Shown: one piece after another, positions 5,453 to 11,980 of the stretch
How positions within the stretch are numbered: position 1 is the stretch's first letter
Layout of the letters: the number at the start of each line of letters is the position of its first letter
NCBI GenBank assembly: GCA_900765575.1
Contig: CAAFRW010000198.1
Location: 1-11,980, forward strand
Reading direction: 5' to 3'
DNA length: 11,980 nucleotides
Source: Bacteroidaceae bacterium
GTDB taxonomy: Bacteria > Bacteroidota > Bacteroidia > Bacteroidales > Bacteroidaceae
Notes under the pieces: generated by a model
Told to the model about the DNA's origin: nothing
Database searches by the model: none
The model's input: only the letters and a program-made list of their open reading frames with translations
Translations under genes and position numbers: made by a program

Positions 5453-6156
5453 AACGAAAGATTTTATTTATCATAATGGCTGTCATGATAACACTGAGCT
5501 TTTCTAGTTGTAAGAAGGATTTTATGGAAAAGTTATTGGATGATGGTACCTTTGTAGAATGCAACGTGAATGGAGTATTTGCAAAAGAGAAAGGGCAAAG
5601 AAACAGTATTCTTGAAGACCCCGAACTTTATATGAGCTATTTTTATAACAATCGGGACACATTTACTTTTCGTATTTCAAGAAGGGTTTTAGGAGAAAAC
5701 CACCAAGCTTATGACATAACTCTCGCTGTTGCGAAAACGTTTTTGCCTGTGGTAGGGACGCAATACGATCTTCAAGGAACCGTTGATAACGAAAGACTTC
5801 CTCATGTATTTCATGATAGTGGTTACCAAGATGGATTTAGCTTTGCATCTGTAGGAATAGAACCATATATTTATGAATACGCTGATACTACATTATTACC
5901 AGTGGATGTAAGAAAAAGGAGAATTATGTTGCGGACAAATGTTGTCTTAAAAGGTTCTATAACTTTTACTAAATTGGATATTGAAAACGGTGATATTAAT
6001 GGTGTTTTTGAGTATGAAGCGCAGGGGACAAGTACACGAGTTCCTGCTATTTCTTATGAAATGTCTGTTACGAACGGTCAGTTTGAGTGTCATGGTATGA
6101 CACGGTCAAAGGGTCATGCCTATTATTCTTTTGGTTTGTGTGACATTATCTATTAA
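5449..6156 (+). CDS. lipoprotein of unknown function with beta-rich mature domain
   Basis: A 235-residue lipoprotein. Residues 1-20 are a signal with the lipobox SFSS-C21, followed by KKD. The mature part starts with a CNVNG segment (38-42) and has alternating strand-like stretches, ending in a GSITFTKLD-x-ENGDINGVFEYEA pattern and VTNGQF. This recalls the Bacteroides lipoproteins of the DUF5025-like group, whose role is unknown; the match is by eye. Five cysteines in all, including the lipidated one, are C21, C38 and three near the C-terminus. It overlaps the previous gene by 4 bases and precedes the hydrolase by 18 bases, so all three genes form one unit. It is probably a surface or periplasmic partner of the hydrolase. 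Confidence 0.75.
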   Translation: MKRKILFIIMAVMITLSFSSCKKDFMEKLLDDGTFVECNVNGVFAKEKGQRNSILEDPELYMSYFYNNRDTFTFRISRRVLGENHQAYDITLAVAKTFLPVVGTQYDLQGTVDNERLPHVFHDSGYQDGFSFASVGIEPYIYEYADTTLLPVDVRKRRIMLRTNVVLKGSITFTKLDIENGDINGVFEYEAQGTSTRVPAISYEMSVTNGQFECHGMTRSKGHAYYSFGLCDIIY

Positions 6157-6174
6157 ATTTTAAAATGCTACATT

Positions 6175-9100
6175 ATGAAAAAAATTATATTTATATTCTG
6201 TTGTTTCATTACTCTTTCTGCCTATTCGCAGTCTGTAGAGGATAATCCCGAAGTACGGAATTGGCTGGATAATATGTTTCAGCACTTAGATAAAAGCAAA
6301 GTTCCTTACGGCTATTTACGTGACTATGCTTTTGAATTAGCGGATTTGGATATCTATAATGGAAAAGAATTGAATGACAGTAATTATGTAAACAGGACTG
6401 CTTTTGAAAATTTGCTGAGAACCATGCGCTCAGCTTCAGTTGGGACAAAGCCTTACAATGTAGACGAAATTTTATCGGCACAATATGCGTTGGATAAAGA
6501 GAATGCAGGAATTATGGGAGTATTGATTTATCAATATTCGTATATAAGGGAAGATGCGTTGTCAAAGAATCTTATTCGATATGAAAATGAACAAGTGTAT
6601 GATAATACCGTAAATGGAGTTTGGCAAAATCCTTATGCCACAGGATATACCTTAGGCTTTTCAGCTCAGGATACAACACTCTATGGCAGTCGTATTGATT
6701 ATTCTTTTCCAAGCGCTATTTGGAAAAGTAATGTATCGGTTAGTAGCGTAGAGTTTGACGCGGATGATGGCAGAGGGTATTTTGCCATTTCAAAAGGTGG
6801 AAGTTATTCGGTCAATTATTCAAGTGGAGGTATTAAGCATTTAAAACTAAGAGTAAAGCTTTCTAGTGGGAGTTTCTTATATAGTCATGGTTTAGTGAAA
6901 ACAATTTCGTCTGAAAAAATGACAAGAGCACGAGATGGAGAGATTATTGCTGATAAAATTATTGATATAATGGATGCTCAGCCCTATAATGGAAAAAAGG
7001 CAGAAGGGCGTATTTCGTTTTTGTATTCTCGAAATAATCCAGGAAAAATAACTAAACCATTTATTGTTATGGAAGGATTTGACCCTTTGGAGTTGGCTCC
7101 TAAAGGTGAAAAACTCTATCGTGGGTATATAAAATATGGTAATACTAATATAAATACTTTATGTGGTTATTTAAAAAATAATTTTTCTGTATATGAGAAA
7201 CTTAGGAATGAATATGATATAATCTATATTGATTTATTTGATAGTAAACTTTGTATTCAGGCAAATGCACGATTATTGGAACGAGCTATTGAAATAATTA
7301 ATGAACAAAAGAAATTGGATGGATGCAGTGAAAAGAATGTTGTTCTAGGACAAAGTATGGGAGGATTGATTGCCCGGTATGCTTTGAAAGAAATGGAAAA
7401 GCAAAATAGGATTCATGATGTTTCGCTTTTGGTATGCCAAGATACTCCACATCTTGGAGCGCATATTCCCTTAGGTGTTTTACAAGGCATAAATGGGTTG
7501 CTTAAATTCTATTATAACAATGCTTTTTTTAGTCTTTTAGATATAGGAGATATTAAGTCAAAATTAGTGCCAATCCTTTATAGTGACGCTGCAAAACAGA
7601 TGCTGATTAATTATGTAGGAGATGATGGATATTTGGATAATTCTTATCATGATGCATGGCAGAGGGAGTTAAGACAAATGGGATATCCTCAAGGAGATAG
7701 TGGTTATAAAATGAGAATTGTAAGCATTAGCAATGGTCAAACTTCGGTTGTTTATGTGGATAGTCCATATATTTATGTAGATGGAAAAGCCTCGACAACT
7801 ATAATAACGGATTTGTTGTGTGAATTTTTTGCTCCGAATATATGGGGTATGGCATTAGATGTTGTATTTGACGATTGGCAAACAGTTGTTTTAGGGTTAC
7901 TTCCGGGAAGTTCTACACTTACTGTGCATTTTGAAGCTAATCCTCCTAATTATAAATCTTTGCCAATATGTAATATGTATCTTCGCTATACCAAAAAGTT
8001 TTTATGGATAGCAAAAATACGGAGAACTATTTTTTCTTATCAAAAAACATGGCCATCCGGTATGATTTATTATGATTTTATGCCTGGCTCATTCTACAAA
8101 TTATCTGATTCGCAAGGAGAACATAGTGATGAAAGTCAAGCTCCTAAGTGGGTTCGTTTCTTTGCTAAATATAATTTGAATACAGAATTTGGGGATAAGA
8201 TTATGTTTATTCCGACAGTCAGTGCATTGGATATTGGAGAAGGGAAAGTGGAGCTTACAGAAGAGGATTATAAAAAGAAATATTTGATGTATTTGCCTCC
8301 AGCGTCTCCTAAACATACACCTTTTGATGCTTTTTACATTACAAATGGTTCTTCTTTTCATACTTCTTTTGAAGAAACGATGCTTGATTGGCTTCTGGAA
8401 CAGATGAGTTTGGCGATAGATGGTCCGAGCGTAGCAACTAATGGGGCTCAATATACTATACGTAATAATACGAAGAACTATGCAACCACATGGAGCTCTT
8501 CTAATGATTCCATTGCAACAATAGATAATACGGGTAAATTAACGATGAAGGAATCCGGGGTTATAACTATTACTGCTTCTTGTGTTACAGAGGATAATAT
8601 AACGTATAAATGCCATAAGAAAGTATTGGTCGGTTTTCCATCTGTTGTTTTAGATTATTATTATGATAAAGAGATTGTAGCTTCTCCAAGATTTATTAAG
8701 GATGAAGAGCGTTCTTTTATGAAATATTTCCGGTTTGAATGGAAAATCAAAACAGCAGAAAGTTCCGCGATGAATTGGACTCAGGCTGATGAATGGAGAG
8801 TTACTACCTCCGAATCTAAGTCTGTCAAAGTAACGGTTTATATGAGAATGGTGAATGCTGAAGGCCTAGCGAGTAATACCATGTTCCTATCGTTAGATGC
8901 TACAACCCCTTATGTCTTGCCAGCGGGACTAGCTATTAATGGGGGGCGGAATACTAATTTATGCATCCCTATAAGACCTAATAGTTTGCATTCTGGTGTA
9001 GCTTCACTAGCATCAAACGAGCGGTTGCGTATTTTTCGAATTGAGTCAAATCCAATTAATGGAGAGCTCGGAGGAAGTTTTTGTTATGCTCCTACAACTT

Positions 9101-9279
9101 CCGTAGATGTACCAGTAAATGGACTTTGGTATAATTTTTCTTCATGGATTAATGATTGTTATTTATCTCAAAAAGATGATACATATAGACTTGAGCTCCT
9201 AATATACAATATGTATAATGAGATTATACAACGTAAAATTATTCAAATTCGTTATCTTCATAAAAAAAGTTTCCCATAA
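6175..9279 (+). CDS. large secreted alpha/beta-hydrolase (lipase/esterase-like) with C-terminal Ig-like region
   Basis: A 1034-residue exported enzyme candidate. Residues 1-19 are a signal peptide cleaved near AYSQ. After about 270 residues of unassigned N-terminal region comes an alpha/beta-hydrolase core: strand KPFIVMEGFDP at 294-304, NEYDIIYIDLFDS at 345-357, and the nucleophile elbow VVLGQSMGGLIARYAL at 389-404, with S394 in GxSxG. TPHLGAHIP at 424-432 follows, as in PGAP1/lipase-like enzymes. FIPTVSALD at 678-686 and TPFDAF...H at 715-729 probably supply the acid (D686 or D718) and histidine (H729). Residues 745-820 read as a bacterial Ig-like (Big2-type) domain (TTWSSSNDSIATID, GVITITAS). 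The final 200 residues are beta-rich and unassigned. The substrate, ester or lipid, cannot be told. The gene is AT-richer than its right-hand neighbours and is the last of the three-gene unit. No sorting tail is visible. Confidence 0.8.
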   Translation: MKKIIFIFCCFITLSAYSQSVEDNPEVRNWLDNMFQHLDKSKVPYGYLRDYAFELADLDIYNGKELNDSNYVNRTAFENLLRTMRSASVGTKPYNVDEILSAQYALDKENAGIMGVLIYQYSYIREDALSKNLIRYENEQVYDNTVNGVWQNPYATGYTLGFSAQDTTLYGSRIDYSFPSAIWKSNVSVSSVEFDADDGRGYFAISKGGSYSVNYSSGGIKHLKLRVKLSSGSFLYSHGLVKTISSEKMTRARDGEIIADKIIDIMDAQPYNGKKAEGRISFLYSRNNPGKITKPFIVMEGFDPLELAPKGEKLYRGYIKYGNTNINTLCGYLKNNFSVYEKLRNEYDIIYIDLFDSKLCIQANARLLERAIEIINEQKKLDGCSEKNVVLGQSMGGLIARYALKEMEKQNRIHDVSLLVCQDTPHLGAHIPLGVLQGINGLLKFYYNNAFFSLLDIGDIKSKLVPILYSDAAKQMLINYVGDDGYLDNSYHDAWQRELRQMGYPQGDSGYKMRIVSISNGQTSVVYVDSPYIYVDGKASTTIITDLLCEFFAPNIWGMALDVVFDDWQTVVLGLLPGSSTLTVHFEANPPNYKSLPICNMYLRYTKKFLWIAKIRRTIFSYQKTWPSGMIYYDFMPGSFYKLSDSQGEHSDESQAPKWVRFFAKYNLNTEFGDKIMFIPTVSALDIGEGKVELTEEDYKKKYLMYLPPASPKHTPFDAFYITNGSSFHTSFEETMLDWLLEQMSLAIDGPSVATNGAQYTIRNNTKNYATTWSSSNDSIATIDNTGKLTMKESGVITITASCVTEDNITYKCHKKVLVGFPSVVLDYYYDKEIVASPRFIKDEERSFMKYFRFEWKIKTAESSAMNWTQADEWRVTTSESKSVKVTVYMRMVNAEGLASNTMFLSLDATTPYVLPAGLAINGGRNTNLCIPIRPNSLHSGVASLASNERLRIFRIESNPINGELGGSFCYAPTTSVDVPVNGLWYNFSSWINDCYLSQKDDTYRLELLIYNMYNEIIQRKIIQIRYLHKKSFP

Positions 9280-9299
9280 TTATTAAGAGCATAACAAAT

Positions 9300-9339
9300 A
9301 TTCCCCTCATCTCCGGACGAATCCGGAAGTGAGGGGAAT
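9300..9339. terminator. bidirectional terminator hairpin between convergent genes
   Basis: ATTCCCCTCA (9300-9309) pairs perfectly with TGAGGGGAAT (9330-9339). Inside, TCCGGA (9312-9317) pairs with TCCGGA (9322-9327) around the loop CGAA. The two stems are joined by an imperfect two-base step. It sits between the convergent stops at 9279 and 9365. T runs are poor on both sides, but the stem is strong. Confidence 0.8.
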
Positions 9340-9364
9340 GCTTTATCACCATCAAAGAGAATTT

Positions 9365-11572
9365 TTATCTGTTCTTTCCTTTTAAGCGGTTGATGGTTTT
9401 GGTGATTTCGTCTTTCAATATTTGTTCGGATGGATTCAACTGAGACAGGTTCTGGATAATTGCCTGCTTGTTGTAATTCATATTGTACCAACCTAACGTT
9501 TCGGCAGCAGCTACCCGTAAATCAATGTCACGCGTAGGGTCATCAATGAACTTAAGAAGCGTGTTGATACTCTTCGTGGCCGGATGGTTGCGGAAGCTTA
9601 AAATTTCCTGCCGTTTGTCTTTTTTCTCGGTGGTCGTATCCAGAATAGCTTGTGCATTGGCTATTTCACTCTTCTTCTGATTGGCTATTTGCTTATATAC
9701 CCTTTGTATGTCCGAATCATCATAGAGAGGCATGGCTGCGGCTTGTTTTTTAATCTCCGCTTCCAATACTTCCAGATTCGTAGTCTTAAGGGCTTCGCTG
9801 AACTTGAAGAACATACGGCGGTCTGTTACTCGTAGAGTCAGTGCTTTGGCGAAGGCCGGCAGCAGCTCGTCGGAACCATGCTTCGCAATATATTCGGTGG
9901 CAAAGCGGCGTACCAATTCGTAGCTGTCGTTTACAGCTGCATTGAGCACTTCCGGTGCATCCGGATGGCAGTTCATTGCCAATAAACGCATTGCTTCCAG
10001 TCTTACTACTCCATAAGGAGATTGGAAGTAAGCATCACGTAAGATGGCCGACAATCCCGGTGCATCCGCTACGCTCAGCTGTCTTAGTGCCATGGCTTGC
10101 ATATCGGGAAGCGGATGTTTGAGCATCTTCTTCCAGAAACTGACATTCCCTTCGTTCAGCACAATGGCCTCATTGATGTTGAAATTAACTCCGGCCTGGT
10201 TGGCAAAGCGGAAAGTAGGGTCACCAATAAGGTGTGTTTCCAGGAAACAAACATGGCGGTGCCACTCTCCGATACGTAATCCGGCATTCAATAAACCTAG
10301 AAATTCATCCGGCCATTTGTCTTGAATGGTGTTTACGGTATTGCCTTGTGTTACAATGGTTTTTCCTTTGTTGAAGATGTAAGCTCCTGCAATATTGTCT
10401 TTCTCATAGAAAGAGCCGTTGTAACAAGCATCGAACATCACAAAGCGGGCGTTGGGGGTAATTCCATGAATATCGTTGGTATAAATGTCCAGCGTTAAGT
10501 TGAATAAAGAGTCGGCTTCCAGCTTTTTCGCATCGAAGGCTTCTTCGCACCATTCGCGAGGCACTCCCAAGCTTTTCATATACGATTCGATAGTAGCCTC
10601 TTTCCCTCTCTTTGGCGCCTGAGACGATATCTTTCCACGCAGATATAATTTGATGTTTTCGATAGAACCCTGCGGACTGCTGGTGTTAGGGTATCCGTTG
10701 ATATACTGCGTATCATCGGCTCCGTGGTGATGGAAGAGCATGATGTCCAAATCCGGTCGTTGTACCTCATTCAAATAGTAATTCTTCATTGGATAACGGG
10801 ATTCAAAATCCATGAACTTCACGCAATTCCCGGGTTTGAACAATTCGGGGAACTGTTCTTTTAGTGCCAACTGTTCACCGGCCCAAGCCACTTCGTCTTC
10901 TGAATTATATCCATGTCCACGAGCCATTGTCAGGTTGTCGATAGGATTCTCGGCATTGTTTTGCTTTTCGGCTACTACTTTCATTAAGTAATCGCGCAGC
11001 ATCTGATATTTGTCTTTCCCTTCCAGTTCCAAAGGTCTGATACGAGCGGAATAGATAGAGGGAGACAGATACTGTTTTGATTCCGGTTTTAAGGAAAAAT
11101 AGAAATACGCCGGTACGATGCTGTCCTGTTTCAAAAACTTGAATTCCAATCCGAAGTCGTCATAATACCTGTCGGATGGAATACTGGAACGTTTCCAGTC
11201 TCTTCTCTGGTCCATTTTGAAGGCAGATGATAAATGTTGTGCATCCCGAAGCATCGGAATGGGAATATCGCCAACCAATACACATCCCTCCAGCGGAGCT
11301 TTCGGGTCGGCATGAAGTTTGATAAGCAGTTCTCGTATTTCTTCCGGTGATTTCCATGTATGAATTAACATATAAGTTCCTAAACCATCTGCTTCGATGC
11401 TTTTTTTGTACGCGTCGACTGCATTTTTAGCTTGTGCATAACTTTCGCTGTCCACCACTATGGCGAACGTTGTTTTACTCTTTATACCAGGATTAATAAT
11501 GGTTTGTGCCACTGCGCACAATACACCGGAGATAAAAAGGAGTGTACTTAGAAAAATAGATTTAATATTCAT
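9365..11572 (-). CDS. secreted gingipain-like (C25) cysteine peptidase with C-terminal HEAT repeats
   Basis: A 735-residue exported protein. Residues 1-22 are a signal peptide ending CAVAQ. The next 450 residues carry the marks of the C25 (clan CD) cysteine peptidases: GCVLVGDIPIP at 96-106, SDRYYDDF at 133-140, YSARI at 174-178, the catalytic-histidine block IMLFHHHGADD at 277-287 (H283 before Gly) and the cysteine block FVMFDACYNGSF at 377-388 (C383), then THLIGDPTFRF at 446-456. Residues about 485-700 hold HEAT-type helical pairs (MALRQLSVADAPGLSAILRD; VVRLEAMRLLAMNC; YELVRRFATEYIAK; LRVAAAETLGWYN). The known family cleaves peptide bonds, and gingipains have Arg or Lys specificity; the specificity here is unknown. 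There is no C-terminal type IX sorting domain, unlike gingipains. It starts 15 bases after an outer-membrane barrel gene, so they are probably one operon. The HEAT part may bind a partner protein. Confidence 0.82.
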   Translation of the reverse strand: MNIKSIFLSTLLFISGVLCAVAQTIINPGIKSKTTFAIVVDSESYAQAKNAVDAYKKSIEADGLGTYMLIHTWKSPEEIRELLIKLHADPKAPLEGCVLVGDIPIPMLRDAQHLSSAFKMDQRRDWKRSSIPSDRYYDDFGLEFKFLKQDSIVPAYFYFSLKPESKQYLSPSIYSARIRPLELEGKDKYQMLRDYLMKVVAEKQNNAENPIDNLTMARGHGYNSEDEVAWAGEQLALKEQFPELFKPGNCVKFMDFESRYPMKNYYLNEVQRPDLDIMLFHHHGADDTQYINGYPNTSSPQGSIENIKLYLRGKISSQAPKRGKEATIESYMKSLGVPREWCEEAFDAKKLEADSLFNLTLDIYTNDIHGITPNARFVMFDACYNGSFYEKDNIAGAYIFNKGKTIVTQGNTVNTIQDKWPDEFLGLLNAGLRIGEWHRHVCFLETHLIGDPTFRFANQAGVNFNINEAIVLNEGNVSFWKKMLKHPLPDMQAMALRQLSVADAPGLSAILRDAYFQSPYGVVRLEAMRLLAMNCHPDAPEVLNAAVNDSYELVRRFATEYIAKHGSDELLPAFAKALTLRVTDRRMFFKFSEALKTTNLEVLEAEIKKQAAAMPLYDDSDIQRVYKQIANQKKSEIANAQAILDTTTEKKDKRQEILSFRNHPATKSINTLLKFIDDPTRDIDLRVAAAETLGWYNMNYNKQAIIQNLSQLNPSEQILKDEITKTINRLKGKNR

Positions 11573-11587
11573 AGTTCTTCGAATAAA

Positions 11588-11980
11588 TTAAAAGTTACAA
11601 CCTATACTGAATGAAGCATAAGAACGATGGTTGAAATCGTAATCAGATGTCTTCGTATAATTAAATTTAGCTTTAGCAAATAAACTTATCTTTTGCCCAG
11701 GGTCAATTTTTTGCGAATAGACGGCGGAAATACCTAAACGGTAATATTTCGAGGTTAAATAATCCTCGTCTCCTTGTTCCAGTCCGGTAACCGTTATATA
11801 GTCGGCATGCGGGCCTCCGTATTGATATTCTCCGGAAAGATTATTGTTGTATGCAAAGGTTGCCTTTACCAATAATCTCTTTTGCAGTTTCTCAGAGAAG
11901 GCAAAATTCTTGCTCCCGTTTACATAGAAAAGTAAGTTCTCTGAATCCTTGAGAGACTCCGGAATCAAATACCGGTCGTC
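11588..11980 (-). CDS. C-terminal end of an outer-membrane beta-barrel protein (cut by window edge)
   Basis: The last 130 codons of a protein that enters from the right edge in frame. The sequence alternates polar and hydrophobic residues in strand-like stretches (RLLVKATFAYNNNLSG, YRLGISAVYSQ, KISLFAKAKFNY), and it ends in SYASFSIGCNF with a terminal phenylalanine, the mark of Omp barrels recognised by the BAM complex. I cannot assign a family from the tail alone. An internal TTG at 11966-11968 could be read as a start, but the open frame continues to the edge, so the gene is treated as partial. It is followed after 15 bases by the C25-like peptidase on the same strand, so the two are likely co-transcribed and may act together at the cell surface. 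Confidence 0.8.
   Translation of the reverse strand, partial: DDRYLIPESLKDSENLLFYVNGSKNFAFSEKLQKRLLVKATFAYNNNLSGEYQYGGPHADYITVTGLEQGDEDYLTSKYYRLGISAVYSQKIDPGQKISLFAKAKFNYTKTSDYDFNHRSYASFSIGCNF

Noticed and set aside
11131..11357. Short minus-strand frames inside the peptidase gene.
   Set aside because: They overlap the C25-like gene in other frames and lack any protein-like pattern of their own.

Overview
The window looks like a piece of a Bacteroides-type chromosome (order Bacteroidales). Support comes from a SusC/TonB-type receptor, perfect copies of the Bacteroides -7 promoter box (TAnnTTTG), little use of Shine-Dalgarno sites, many Sec/SPII-exported proteins, a Bacteroidetes-style IS66 element, and a gingipain-like (C25) peptidase. 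No tRNA, rRNA or CRISPR array was seen.

Layout: (1) 1-814, minus strand: a small His/Cys-rich membrane protein followed by the N-terminal 150 residues of a TonB-dependent receptor that runs off the left edge, probably one metal-uptake operon with a promoter at about 832. (2) 1053-1746, minus strand: a higB-higA type II toxin-antitoxin pair with a good promoter and a palindrome between its -33 and -7 boxes. (3) 1692-2252: an AT-rich intergenic stretch holding a cluster of four ~22-bp dyad-containing repeats (three tandem, one inverted) and an 8-bp direct repeat. (4) 2253-4779, minus strand: a complete IS66-family insertion sequence (tnpA, tnpB, tnpC with an intact DDE triad) with 28-bp terminal inverted repeats, an internal terminator, and a flanking direct repeat GGTAAAAGT. 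(5) 5123-9279, plus strand: an AT-rich three-gene unit of two small lipoproteins and a 1034-residue secreted alpha/beta-hydrolase with a C-terminal Ig-like region. (6) A strong hairpin at 9300-9339 separates this from convergent minus-strand genes. (7) 9365-11980, minus strand: the C-terminal end of an outer-membrane beta-barrel protein and, 15 bases downstream, a C25-like cysteine peptidase carrying HEAT-type repeats.

The least-explained parts are the lipoprotein-lipoprotein-hydrolase unit (5), the peptidase-HEAT fusion paired with an outer-membrane barrel (7), and the repeat cluster (3). The first two look like cell-surface systems. The IS66 copy, the toxin-antitoxin pair and the AT-rich unit lie next to each other, which fits a variable chromosomal region, although no integrase or island boundary was found.
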